This document shows, piece by piece, positions 47,185 to 59,571 of a DNA stretch of 64,000 nucleotides (position 1 is the first letter of the stretch; the number at the start of each line of letters is the position of its first letter). The DNA lies in the NCBI RefSeq assembly GCF_000787575.1, contig NW_012236514.1:124001-188000 (forward strand), read 5' to 3'. The notes below the pieces were generated by a model that worked only from the letters and a program-made list of their open reading frames with translations, was not told the origin of the DNA and made no database searches. Origin of the DNA: Acytostelium subglobosum LB1. Its lineage: Eukaryota > Evosea > Eumycetozoa > Acytosteliales > Acytosteliaceae. Both the position numbers and the translations under genes were made by a program.

Positions 47185-50100
47185 ATGTCTGATAGTAATA
47201 GTATAATGACATCATCATCATCATCATCATATGATAGTAGTAGTAATAGTGATAGTTTGATGACGACAACAACATCAACAACATCGACATTTGAAATGGA
47301 CATCAACTCAATCAAGTCATATAGTCTGCTGGAGGATGTCAATGATGTGTTGGAGCAATCACTCGATGATCGTTACTACTCATTGGAGATTGACGCAGAG
47401 GATTATGAGCGATACCTATACGAGTTGGCAAAGCAACAGGATCGAGACCGAGTGGACAGACTGATCGAGGAGGAGCGCCAGCGTCGTCTGCAGTTCGTGC
47501 AGGAGGCCGAGCAGCGGCGGTCCACCATGATGAAGCGCGCCACACATCTAGAGGACGTGCGTGTCATCAACCGCAACCTCAATCAACGTCTCGAAGAGCT
47601 GACAGCATTGTTATCTCGACGACAGGAGCAGAGCGAACGCATCGCTCATTATAAAGAGCTATGTAGGATCAAGCAGGAGCAGGCGACACAAGCTGCCCGG
47701 CGTCGGGCAGAGGCTGAGGAGGCAGCGCGACAAGAGATAGAGCGAAAGCGCAGAGAGGAGGATGCCAAGAAGAAGAGGACGAGGAACCCCGCCAGCAGGG
47801 TGATACGCAGTCTGCTCACAGATGTCAAGACATCGTCCAAGAAGTGGGCTGGCGTCAAATACGATGGACAGGAAGAGCTGTACGACTCACTGGAGAAGGT
47901 GCTCACTGCGCTGCGAGAGGACGGTGAGAACAGCTATCCCTTCCTTCAAAAGGTCAAGGCGTCTGAGGCGCCCAACTACTACGACATCATCAAGCGGCCA
48001 ATGGATCTTGGACTAATGACAAAGAAACTGAAGAAGTCAGAGTATGTCGGACGCGGGTGTTGTTGTGTTCGTTACATCAGCCCAGCTCACTGACCGCCCT
48101 CTCCCGTCTCCTCCTATCCACCACCAACAGGTACACAAGCAAGGCAGAGTTCCAATTGGACTTGAACCTTATATTCACCAATTGTAGGATATACAATACC
48201 GATCCATCGAGCAGGATATACGTAGACCATGCGAATCAGTTGGAGAAGCGCGCAAAGGAACTTATGAGATCGGTTCGCGACGTCGACTTCTCGATCGAGA
48301 AAGATCCACCACCACCATCATCAAAGACTGGCGCTATGACACCTCAGTCAATGTCAACGCCACCATTGCCACTGAGCGACATTGACGAACACCATCAACA
48401 ACAACAACCAAAGACAACAGTTAGAACGCCACGCGGGAAAGGCCGATCGACGGCTACACCAACCATCACACCTCCAATAACGCCCACACCTATCATCTCA
48501 TCACCTTCATCGCCCATGTCAACTCCAGCATCACCGGCACAGTCCAACACCTACCAGTCACCCTTCCACTCGTCGGTGGGACAGTCGTCGCCACAGCTTA
48601 TGGAGAACTTTGTAGACGACGTCATTGTGGATGGCAGCGAGAACCCCAACAACAGCAATCAAGAGGAGGAGATTGTGCTGCCCGAGGCGCCCATCGAGGA
48701 GATCACACAAACCGAGTCAGAGATACAGACATCGATCGACAGGGTGCAGAAGGAGCTGCACGACTACCAACACAGGTATCAAGACATTGATGGCGAGCTG
48801 AGGCGACTCGAGGAGAACCTGTCGCCTCCCGTCACGCTCGACGAGTCAGAGATCGTCGTGCCACTTCAAGAGTTCCCAGCGATCGTCACCGAGGAGGAGA
48901 CTTCGTTCAAGGTGGCCAGCTGGCGCACGCTCACTAAGCAGGCGCGTGTCAAGCGAATGGAGCACTTTGTGGCGCAGTCCAAGCTGCCGTTCCCTCATCA
49001 GGACGCATTCCTGCGCACGCCACTACACATGTCCTCCTACCACTATCTGTCACAGCTGCAATCACCGACGATACGCCAGCTGCAACAAGGACAGCTGGCC
49101 CAGCGACAACATTCAAACTACCTGCGACAAGTTGCCATTGCACCGAGCAATGGCTCAATCACACCGATACAACTGCACGACCTGGAGTTTGTCCGACTCG
49201 GCGTCGGCTTCTTCCCCGAGTACACTCATCTGTGCAACTCGATGCCAAACGTGGAGCCCGCCGAGCCCTCCACCTGTACACTCTCATCCTCCTCCACACA
49301 ACCCTCGCACACGCAGCCCGACAGCGGCGGCATCGTCCAGTTCACCTCGGCCAAGCGTGTCAGTGCACTGCTCATTCAATCGATCACAACACAACTACAG
49401 TCGGCTGGCTTTGTCGGCGCAAATCAAGAGGCTCTCAATGTTCTTACAGACATTGCGGGCACGTACATATCGACTATTGGCAAGTTGTTGAGCTCACATC
49501 TCTCAAACTATGGCGCGACCAAGAGTGTTGCCGACACGGCCATGCTCCTTGGCCTTGTGTTCCGTCAGCTAGGCATCAAGAACATTGCCGTGCTGAAGGA
49601 CTTTAAAGCTCACGCCAACACAATGGTCATTCACGACAATGACGACGTGTCGAGCGAGTGGTCCACCGAAGGTCTGTTTGGCCGCGGCTACCCCAAGCAC
49701 ATTGACGAGCCTGGCGAGTTCTCATTGTTTGTCGACACGAAGCTGCAGCAACAACAACAGCTACAACAACAGCAACTGCACCAACAGCAACAGCTACAGC
49801 TACAGCAGCAACAACAGCAGCACGGCTCGACACTCAAGCCCATCTCCAACTTCCAGCCCACCGCACAACATCACCAAGCACATTTGCAACCTGTATCCTC
49901 ATCACACAAGCCAGCCGGCAACATTCAATTTCATCCGAATCAACAACAACACCAACATCTATTACATCAACAACAGCAACAGCAACACCAGCAACAACAA
50001 CAACAGTTACAACAGAAGCAAGCGATACCTGGTCAGCAACCCATCCAGCCGCTGCAGCCACTTCCCACACAGCCAACCACAGTGCCACCATCAGCCACAC

Positions 50101-50645
50101 CAACACCCACCGCCAAGACAGAGACAGCAAGTGGTAGCAGTAGTAGTACCTCCAAAAGGAAGAAAGCATCGTCTTCGTCATCATCATCGACTTCAGAAAC
50201 AAAGACAAAGGCATCGAAGCCAAAGAAACCTAGAAAGTCTGATACAAAGGCTAGCACGCCTCAGTTGGATTCATCGACGTCGTCAACAACAGCAACAACA
50301 CCGGCAATGGCACCAGTGGCAGCCACTACTACCGCTGTTGGTGGAGGTGCCACATCACATCTACCATCAATCAATCTTCAAGTGCAATCAGCTACAGCCG
50401 CTCAACAACAACCAATTTTTGCAAATCCACATGCCACGCCACTACCGCAGCCACCAGCAGTTCAATCAGTATCCAAACCAGTGGTTGTGGCCCCGCCTGC
50501 AGTAGCATCTCCAGTGACACCATCAGCAAGTGAAACCGACCCCAGTCGGCCCGTCCCACCGATGCCCGTAGACGTGAAGGAGAAAAAGAAGCGAGGTAGA
50601 CCTCACAAGAAGCCACCCCCAGCGTCATCAGGGCAGAGTGAGTGA
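47185..50645 (+). CDS. Spt7-like SAGA subunit (bromodomain plus histone-fold)
   Basis: 1123 aa from exons 47185-48041 and 48131-50645. The splice (phase 2, GTATGT donor) restores the bromodomain across the join as LKKSEYTSKAEFQLDLNLIF. The order is a Ser-rich start, an Arg/Glu-rich coiled coil (about 70-215), and a bromodomain (about 235-335) with APNYYDIIKRPMDLGLM and CRIYNTDPSS. A Pro/Thr-rich linker leads to a second structured part and a Bromo-TP/TAF-like histone fold (about 690-790: AKRVSALLIQSITTQL, GTYISTIGKLLSSHL). The C-terminal third is poly-Gln/Pro/Ala low complexity. Bromodomain followed by histone fold is the signature of yeast Spt7 (human SUPT7L lacks the bromodomain). The role would be acetyl-histone reading and scaffolding in SAGA. 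The repeated ATGA before the start also allows other Met codons. Confidence 0.87.
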
Positions 50646-50931
50646 GTGCGTGTCACGTGACAGATGTACATTAATCATTAGGCCTGCAGCCAATCATGCC
50701 CATTAAAAAACGTTGACTGAACCTTTTGGGGTTCCTTTCCATGCACAACAAATTTGCAATAACTTTGCCATTGACCAATTTTTTGCAAACTCGTCTATGT
50801 GGTTGATGATCACACTCACTCATCACTCATCCCTTCTGTCAATCAAAATATCTTCAAAGTTGATTGACCAAAGATTAATTATTATTACTTTTATTACTTA
50901 TATATATTTAATATATATTAATAATATTAAT

Positions 50932-53548
50932 ATGGATCATATATTTAATCTTTTATCTAGTCCGAATTTAATTGAAATACATGAATACCTTCTTATCGCC
51001 CAAGGAAAGTTACCAACAAAGGCAGGAGAACCAAGAGATGAAGAAAAAAATATCAATATCAGGGACAAGTTAATAGGCAAGACAGTTTGGCTAGTGAGTG
51101 ACCCAGCAGATATCAAGATTGTATTCTTGAAGAAACTATGTAGAGCAGTAGGAACAAAAAAAGTAAGTATAAACACTATTTATTGATTCATTGAAATCAT
51201 ATACTAATTATTTATTTAGCAACTGTTTAAAGATTCCTATGATGTGGTAGAGGCTTTGACAAGGATATCAGAGCAATATTATATCAAAGAGAAGAAGGAA
51301 GGGGAGGAGAAGGATGTTCTTAAACGAACATACCAACGTGGATTCAATATTGTCCTAAACACTGTAGAGAAGAAATTCACACTCTTCAACTATCATCCTG
51401 TAAGTAAATATATATATAATATAATATTAATAAATTTCTTTTAAGTAATTAACTAATATTATATTTAGTACCCTCTCTTAAAACAGTTCATTCCAAACTC
51501 TTTAGAGAACTCCTACCTATATTTCGCCGATCCTCAATCATTCCATGTAAGATTGTTTTAAAATTGATAGATAAAGTTGAATGGTCAATTACTAATATAA
51601 TTGATATATAGAGTTTATTGAGGAAGATATTCACTAAGCATGAGACTAATGAGGAGTATAAGTTCATTAGCAAGTTATTTGAATATCTTCTATATCTTAG
51701 AAGTCCAACAGTAGGCAACCTCAATGATATAGAGATATTTTTTAATTGTCTTCCTGGTATGCTTACCTCCCTCCAGGATAACAATGATAACTTGTTAATC
51801 TTCACAGCAGGTAAGTTATACAACTTGGAACTCTCTAACTATCATATACTAATATTAATATGTTTTTTCAATGATATCAGAGTTATACTTTGTAGCTGTA
51901 CATTATGTAGTCCAGTATATCAACGATCACATATTGAATAGTTTACAATTTAAAGAGGATTGTCCAGAGGTAGTTGTAGACTACTCCCCATATCGTGCCA
52001 ACTCTGTGGCTCGCCCCTTCAACAGGAACATGATGGACAACATGTATATTTATGAGCAGATCCAAAAGTCATTTGACCACTTGCTCGGGTGGCCTGAGAG
52101 ACCAGAGATTACAACTGCCATGAAACAAATTCGAGAGTTTGAACTTGGAAACAAGGGATCAACTCTTAGAGTCGAGCACTCCAACTCTCCCAAGGTAAGT
52201 TCTATTATAATATTTTTAACTTTGAAAGAGACCAATCAATATAACTAACAATATTCATTTAAATAGGGTGCATTCCATTATAACATGATGATGCCTTCTA
52301 CGGGCAAAGACTTGTTGAAGAATCTAATGGGACATCATATTCTGACATCATTTATGACTTTGCATTCGTGTGCTGACGACATGAACTTGGTCAAGACTTT
52401 GTTTCCAAAGAAGAATACTCGAATAGTAATCGACCATGTCTATCTACCTGCAGATTCTCCGAGTTCCAACTCTGACTTCCTAATGGCCCAATTGGTAAGC
52501 TGTGGATTGAGCAGCCAAGCTCTTCTAAATTGGAGGCCTCCAATACCAAATCATCCAAATGCCAATGTTGCTCCCGTAGAGGTCCTAGAACAACAACAAG
52601 ACAACGGACTCAAGGTGGACCATGGTCAATCATTCATTCACTCAGTCAATCAGTCAATCAGTCAAACTCAAGGGATTACTGAGTCACATCATCAAGAACA
52701 GGGACTCCAGGTCCAAACTCAGGTGGATAGGTATAATCCCCTTGAGTCTATTATTGATAGTTCTGCCATATCACAACAAAATGTGTTTGGACAATCGCAA
52801 TACCCATCAGAAGTAATCCCAGAGTACATTGACCAGCTGATTGAAGAGGAGATAGACATTCAATCAAGGGCACTTCTACTGCTTGCCAAGATGGAAGATA
52901 TCTCTCATTGGACCTGTAAACATATCTTTAGCAGGTTTGATCGGTGCTTGGACCTCCTGGGTCCACTTGTCAGCCACAGGAGTCTAGACAACATGTTCCA
53001 AACATTGCTCATCATGTTGAATTTGGACAACAAGAGGTACTTCAAATCATATCTTAACAAAGTATGTACATCATACATTCATTCACTCCTTTGCTTACTA
53101 ACTCATAATCATTCGATTGTGTACTTAGGATGAGTATTATATTGATATGTTCATATATTCATTGGACTATAATAGGGATGACAAGAACAGAGTCGTCCTG
53201 CTAATTTTGTTCTTATTGATCCGGAAAGGAGTGTTCAGTACTGCACTTATAACATCTAAGATGCAGAGTCCTTTGGACACCTTGTTCGAAGAGGCTGTCA
53301 AGAAGCAAAACCAAGACAGTCTAGATATGTGTTTGGCCGTTTACCGAGATGAACATATCAACTACTACTACAATGTTGATGACTATAGTGACCTTCACAC
53401 TGGTAACTATATTAATGATCCCGATGATGAAGATTATTATGATGATGATGCAATGGACGACGAGCTAGGAGTGCCTGAAGAGTACTCTGGTGGTATCCAC
53501 ACAGGTGATGATGATGGCCAACAAGGTTCATCTTCAATGTTTACATGA
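50932..53548 (+). CDS. Unrecognised 738-aa protein encoded by a seven-exon AT-rich gene
   Basis: Exons are 50932-51162, 51220-51399, 51469-51546, 51612-51810, 51881-52194, 52267-53061 and 53129-53548. Every join keeps the frame, most donors are GTAAGT, and several introns have ACTAAY boxes. The protein opens MDHIFNLLSSPNLIEIHEYL and is mainly helical and non-repetitive to about residue 480. A Gln/Ser-rich segment follows, then a helical stretch (TLLIMLNLDNKRYFKSYLNK, LDYNRDDKNRVVLLILFLLI) and a very acidic tail rich in Asp and Tyr. I see no catalytic motif. The arrangement suggests an alpha-solenoid scaffold, but the family is unknown to me. The gene is more AT-rich and has more introns than its neighbours, which may mean an older or slowly biased gene rather than transfer. 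Confidence 0.8.
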
Positions 53549-53696
53549 TTACAATATTAATAAACTAGTTTACATCAATATCCTAAATCCTGGACTTGGC
53601 TTAGCTTGGGGAAATAGTGGCGCGCCAACATTGACGCGAGACAAACACACAAGCACAGAGGGTGGCAGCGACCCAAAGGCAGGTGAGGATGATAGT

Positions 53697-55631
53697 TTAT
53701 ACACCGAGACACTTGTCAAAGAGTTGTGAAGTGACTCCAAAGATCTCACAAGTCCATGTCTTGCGACAGTTGTCATCGCATGCATGTGGTGGACCATAGG
53801 GCGAGTTGTACAGGAATTGATAATAGTTGTTGAACAACGTGGCGTTGGTCTTGAACTCCTGCGCCAGGTTGTACCAGGACTGTGGCGAGAGGTCCGGCAG
53901 GTTGTACAGCTCCTTGGCCGTGTAGGCCAGACGGAAGGTCATGTTGCCGTTGGCATTCCACTCGCGAATGTCAGTGACGTACTGCTGGTAGTTGAGCACC
54001 TCGTTGGTGGTAAAGTCGTACTCGTACAGACGGAACGACGGCATGTGCTTGAGGAGTGTGGTGATGCACGGCGAAACGTAGTTCATGCCCGTGGCCTTGG
54101 AGTTGGTGGCCGCGTCCGTAAAGACCACCAGCTGGTCCTTGTGGGTGTGGCCGTAGAACTGCGCCGCGATGATGGTCGAGAAGCGCTCGACGATCGACGC
54201 GTACAGCGAGCACCAATGGTCGTTGACGCTGGACTTGAGTGTGCAAGGGATGTGGCCGACGATGATGACCTTCTCCGAGTTGGCCTCGGCCTGCTCCATC
54301 ACGTTGATCAACCAATCCGACTGGTTGTGCTTGATGTTCATGTTGGAGTGCTCGAGCAAGTTGTACAAGTTGAACAGGTCCGAGTCGTACGAGTTGATCG
54401 AGACCACGCGCAGACCCTTCTGCACCAACATGGTGTAGTAGCCGCCCTTCTTGACGGTCTCGAGCTCGGCCTTGTCGAGCCATGGCGACCAGGATGTCTC
54501 GAGAGCGTCCAGCAGCCACTGGTTCTTGGGCAGGATGAACTCCTCAGAGGGCCAGCTCTCGTGATTGCCAACACTGGGCAACACGACAAAGTCGTGGAAG
54601 TAGTCGTTGATCAGCTTGGAGACGACCTCGGTCGACTCGACCTGGCGCGGGATGGACTGGTTCCAGATGTCGTGGGGTGGGTTATCACCAGTGTACACGA
54701 CGAGCGAGATGGGGTAGGTCTTGTGCACCTCGAGGATCTGCTCAAAGATCAAGCCGACCGAGTGGAGGGGAATGTCGCACAGGTAGTCGCCGTAGAAGCC
54801 GGCGTCACCGGTGCCATCACGGCAGCATGCGCCTGGACGACCACAGTCGGGGTTGGAGCCGACGACGTAGTATGGGTCGGTGTGGATATCGGCCAACTGC
54901 AAGATATATCCAACGCCAGTGAATGGCTCCTTTAGACGTGGCTCCTGTGGCTTGACGTCTTTGTAGTTGGGTTTGTCCAGGAGGTTGGAACCAAACGATG
55001 CCATACGATCCAGTTGATTAAAGTGTTCATAAGTATTCTCCTTGGCCATGCACATCTTCAACTTTGTGCATATCATCCTTGGTTCCAATGCAGACTCGAT
55101 CAATACATCATATACAACAGGGGCATAAGCAAACATGAGGCCATGGCACTATATCCATTGATTGTTTGTTTGTTTGAGGTTAGTGTCATGTCCACATGGA
55201 ATGATTCCAATCACTCACTCACACTCGATTAATCACTTGGTATACATACGACTTCAGGTTGCTCGATCTTTAGTGTATTACACACGTCAGTCGTGGTCTT
55301 GATAACCTCTTCTGTGGTGGCATTCCTCTGTGATGGTGTGGAAGTGTCAGTGTCAGCGTATGATCGATTGATCCAGCCACTCACTCACTCAATCACTCAA
55401 ACATGTACATACCTCGAGGAAACCTTCAAAGAGGACGGCAGCTAGCTCACACATCTCACATGAGACTAGACCAGCGGCAGACCAACTACCAATTGCTTTT
55501 AGTTTCTCTGTAGATTCTGGACTTAGTCTACGTTCAGTCTCGTGGGCACTTGAGATTTGTGAACCAAGTATAAGTAGGAGTAGCAGTACTGCAGGGCCAA
55601 GAAGTGTGGCCATTCGTAACATCTTTGACAT
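53697..55631 (-). CDS. Saposin-domain acid sphingomyelinase (sphingomyelin phosphodiesterase)
   Basis: 582 aa from exons 55631-55413, 55327-55250 and 55148-53697, all in phase 0. A signal peptide (MATLLGPAVLLLLLILG then SQISSAHE) leads to a saposin-B domain with Cys pairs, VSCEMCELAAVLFEGFLE, VCNTLKIEQPEV and VCHGLMFAYAP, which only assembles when both small introns are removed. The metallophosphoesterase domain has ligands in LADIHTDPYY, YTGDNPPHD, GNHE, VGHIP and YGHTHKDQ, matching the two-zinc centre of ASM. A C-terminal Cys-rich part (CDDNCRKTWTC) follows. It cleaves sphingomyelin to ceramide and phosphocholine in lysosomes or outside the cell; dictyostelids have several (sgm genes). Ligands are complete, so it should be active. 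A long open frame on the other strand is a shadow. Confidence 0.95.
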
Positions 55632-56058
55632 GTAATGATTGTTATTGTTTGTTTGTTGTTGTTGTAAATATATACTGTTTTCTAGAATGAGTCGATCCTT
55701 TATATAAGCTATGTCTTTTGATTTAAAGATGTATTTGATGGACGGTCAAAGATGGCAGTTCCCGAGTCATTGTACATTAGACAGACTTCAAAACACTATC
55801 AATCACCTTCCATCACTACTTCTTTAGAAGAGCACTATTTCGAATCTTTCAAAGTAAGTATCACTTGGAGCAAGGTGACTTTGAGATGTGACAAACTTGG
55901 TCCACGCCCATCAATCAAAACGATCATCGGAAGTGTCGTTTAATCAAAATCCATCTCACCCACACTCTGAACTTGATCAATTAATCTCATTATTAATCAA
56001 TAATACAAGTACATAATTAGTCTAAGATAAAGACAGAGATAGAGTTATATATTATAAG
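55632..56058. other. Divergent promoter region, sphingomyelinase and CorA genes
   Basis: AT-rich upstream DNA for two divergent genes. A 63-codon frame at 55752-55943 (MAVPESLYIRQTSK...) has fair composition, but no leader, intron signal or family support, so I do not call it. Confidence 0.5.
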
Positions 56059-57516
56059 ATGTTTGTAGGGTATCCATCACAAAGATCATCATCATATTAT
56101 ATTGATAATGAACCATTACTTACTAATGGCAAGGTATGTTTGTTTGTTTCTCTGGTTATCAATGACAAAAGCACTAACAATGACATCATCATCATTATCT
56201 CCAGCATATAGTACTGTCAATGACCTCTACACATAGAAGTAGATCATTAACATATGATGAGTTGATGGGTATGTCCATGGCAATCATTCATTCAATCAAT
56301 CAATCATACATAGACTGACATCCATCGCATCATCATAACCAGTGTTCTTAAAGGATAGAGCTGATAAGGATATTGCTAATTTGAAGGATTGTTGGATTGA
56401 TTGTCAAGCATTGGATGAGAAGGAGATCAATGATATTTGTAATGAACTTGGTGTACACTACCTCACAAAGAAGGACATCATAAGTCAGAGTAAGTTATGT
56501 TGGTCAGTGCACTGTCAATCAATCATTCAATCAACTAACTAATGATTCAACATAATATAGCAACAAGAGAGAAGTGCGAGTTCTTTAACAATCATGTATT
56601 TGTTGTTGTAAATGAGATACATTATGAAGAGTCATCGAATAACTTGGTTAATGGACGACTTAATCTAATATTGTTCCCAAAGATGATGTTGACCATACAT
56701 GTTCGTCCACTGATCAGTACCAAACAAGTTCTTCGAATGATTAGTTACTCCCCAACATCAAAGTTTGTCCATACTCCCAAGCTAGGTGGCAGCAGTAGAA
56801 CAAGCACAAGCACGACCAGCACGACAAGCACTACCAACACCAAAGGCACAAGCCTATCAGTACCAACGTCAAATGACCCGGGCTCGCCACAAGTCAACTC
56901 ATTGCCATCAGCACCATTCATACTTTACTCATACTTGGATGTGATCGTGGACATCTACACTGATCTGGTGGATAAGATCATGTATGAGATTAGATCGTTG
57001 GACGACATTGTGATGGTTCTGTCCGGTATGCGACAGGAGGAGTTGAACATGCGACTGGGCCTGGCCAGTAAGCGCGTCACCAACCTGAACAATGGTGTCT
57101 TTGGCAAGAGTGACATCATCTCGGTGTTGCTGCGCGTGGACGAGCGATTCATACCAAAGAGCACGCTGCGATATCTGCGCAATGTACAAGATCACACCGT
57201 GCGTCTGCTTCAAAAGTTGACGCTGTCTCAGAAGCTCTTGAGCAACTTGAACAACATATATATGGCACGCGTCTCCCTTGAGGTCAGCAACTCTAGCAAC
57301 AACATCGATAAGAGCATGAGGAAGTTCACTGCGATCAGCACCATCTTTACACCAGTCACACTGATTGCCGCCATCATGGGAATGAACGTTCGCTACCCTG
57401 GTATCTATGGTGAGCCTGGTGGCGACAACTTCTACACATTCATTGGCGTCCTATCCTTCATGGCATTGTTTGCAACAATCATTGCACTACTATTCAAGAG
57501 ATATGGATGGCTTTGA
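56059..57516 (+). CDS. CorA-type magnesium channel/transporter
   Basis: 413 aa from exons 56059-56133, 56205-56268, 56343-56489 and 56561-57516; phases agree at every join. The N-terminal half is cytosolic mixed alpha/beta, interrupted by a Ser/Thr/Lys-rich insertion (about 185-220). A long stalk helix leads to the two C-terminal membrane helices. The signature Gly-Met-Asn lies at 369-371 (IMGMNVRYPGIYG), at the end of the first helix; the second runs YTFIGVLSFMALFATIIALLF and the chain ends in a basic KRYGWL. CorA/Mrs2/Alr1 proteins form pentameric Mg2+ channels gated by Mg2+ binding to the cytosolic part. Absence of a presequence favours plasma membrane or endomembrane over mitochondria. 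The intact GMN motif suggests function. Confidence 0.93.
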
Positions 57517-59145
57517 CAACATTGGTCTCTCATTCATTCATTCATTGTGATGTGAAGCGAAGACCTTTGCACACCATCAACAACAAACAACAATCAATCA
57601 ATCTCCCAAGCCAATCACAATCAACGGCGGTCGTTACATCAACACGTAGCAATGTTGGTTGGTTGGTAACCTAAGTTACCAAAATAGGATATCCACTACA
57701 ACAACAACATGGAAGTGCTCTTGCCCCAGGTCCCTGAGTTACCACGATATCGAGGAGGATGAGGAGGAGGTGAAGGTGGAGGTTGAGTAACTCAATCTCA
57801 ACCAACCAACCAATCAGATTCAGATAAGGTCGCGATAATGGGACCTCCCGCCCATCTCCAATCAATCTCCCCTCGACCACATTGGCCCTCCAACTTCCAA
57901 AAGCGGGCATGCCTAAGGACTGCCAATAGTGGGGTCGTTGGAGATGAAGAGGCTGTGTGTGTTTATGTATAATAATAATAATACAATCACACACAAGTTG
58001 TACATGGCAGCTGCCCCACTATCCAAACAACTCAACTACCATCATCATCCATCCAATTAATTTAAAGTAGTTGTTGTAGTTGTGATTGTGATCATGAGGC
58101 ATCTAACCCGCCAGAGTAATTAAGTTAATGAGCATAAGTTATTAATTTATAACTCTCATTCATTCATTCTCTTTTGATTTGTTTATTGATTGATTGATTG
58201 ATTGATAACACCAGGTAACATATGCATGCTGGCCATGTGAGGTTGATGATGTAGAATACACCCGTCACACCTTGAGTGATCAGCTGATCAATCACTATTC
58301 CCCCTCACCACACTACCCCATAACCCCGTCCTCTTTATCTCTTCAACACTCTCTCACCTGATTGATGTGTTAGAGTATGTACATACCCTACCTTGTACAA
58401 TTAATCAAACCTATCTCTCTCACTCTCTTTTGAAAGTATGTATTCATACCAATCAATCAAAGGGGTGTATATACTCATATCAACATGTGGTAGACGATAT
58501 TGTCAACATCATCGCCTGGAAGGGCAACTTGGCGCCAATCAGTTGCTATAAATACATGTGTGTCGACAAGTAGTGGTTGTTGTTGGGCATTCAAACAGAC
58601 ACACACTCACCAAGTGACATACTAAACTCACTCAGTAATACATCAATCAATCTGGATGTGTGCTCCTCTCTTAAGAACATCTTACCGCTCTATCAACCAC
58701 CAACCAATAGCAAGGGTAAAGGTCGACGTCGTCTATAAATTATAAGTATCCAATCAATCATCCAAATCCACCTTCACCTCAAATAACTACCATCAAACAA
58801 ACAAACAAACAAACAAACAAACAAACAATCCATCTACTACCAACTTTAAATCGACCACCATCCGGTTTATATCTTCACAGTACCAACCCATCTCTGAACC
58901 CATCACCGTCCATCATCCATCACCAAACTTACACAATTACATCTTCACTTTGGAATTATTCGTCTTAACAACCAAAATCAATCAATCAATCATTCATTCA
59001 ACTTACACCTGTCACCACCAGTTGGACATAACTACAATCACACATTGTCCAATCACCTAATCAATCAATCAATCAATCAACCAAGCAAACTATCCACCCA
59101 AATTCAACAAATTTAATTAATTACTACTACAACTAATTCAACAAC
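57517..59145. other. Low-complexity spacer and long leader of the small myristoylated protein gene
   Basis: Contains TTGA repeats, an (AAAC)n array at 58793-58827, and CA-rich, G-poor DNA from about 58,760 to the ATG at 59146 that looks like a long untranslated leader. No tRNA or other RNA gene was recognised. A CCCATAA octamer-like site near 58,314 resembles the upstream element of Dictyostelium small RNA genes, but no known RNA follows. Confidence 0.45.
58793..58827. repeat. (AAAC)n tetranucleotide tract
   Basis: About nine AAAC/CAAA units within the probable leader of the gene starting at 59146. Confidence 0.9.
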
Positions 59146-59370
59146 ATGGGAATTCCAATGTCCAAAGTATCTACATCGAATGATGATGTCCAAGACACTG
59201 CAGAGTTCTTCAACACCAACAAGACGACTGAGAACATTCTCAGGGTGTTCCATGAATACATGATCCAGGCCAACAACATCAACAACCAGACCATATCCAG
59301 TTACTGCTGTGCACCGAGCACTGAGCACTCCAACACGTCAATGTCATCCGGAATCACAGTAGAATCCTGA
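59146..59370 (+). CDS. Small protein with N-myristoylation signal
   Basis: A 74-aa protein with no intron. The start MGIPMSKVS fits the N-myristoylation rule (Gly2, Ser6, Lys7), and a Cys-Cys pair at about 54-55 (SSYCCAPS) could be palmitoylated, so it may sit on a membrane. The centre (AEFFNTNKTTENILRVFHEYM) is probably one amphipathic helix. Codon use is non-repetitive and GC3-rich like the surrounding genes, and a leader-like CA/AT-rich stretch precedes the ATG. I know no family. It ends 200 bp before the convergent Rap-GAP gene. Confidence 0.65.
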   Translation: MGIPMSKVSTSNDDVQDTAEFFNTNKTTENILRVFHEYMIQANNINNQTISSYCCAPSTEHSNTSMSSGITVES

Positions 59371-59571
59371 TAGGTGTAGTGTAATCAATGATCGATCGAA
59401 CATTACACTTATATATTATATTTACATAAATAAACAATGTATCCATAACCCCTTTATTTATCAATTACAAAGACAAGAGATACTTATGGATTGTACATTG
59501 GATGTGGATGGTTGGTTAGTTGGGTGTGGTTGGATGGTTCGATGGATGGATAGTTGGTTTGTTTGTTTCCA

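Noticed and set aside
53784-54935. 383-codon plus-strand open frame
   Set aside because: It lies exactly opposite the sphingomyelinase catalytic domain. Its Val/Leu/Arg-rich composition mirrors GC-rich codons of that gene, and no motif is seen.
55752-55943. 63-codon frame between divergent genes
   Set aside because: It sits in a promoter-like spacer with no supporting signal. Kept only as a remote possibility.
58300-58400. CCCATAA element suggesting a small RNA gene
   Set aside because: No recognised snRNA or class I RNA sequence follows at the expected distance, so the heptamer alone is not enough.
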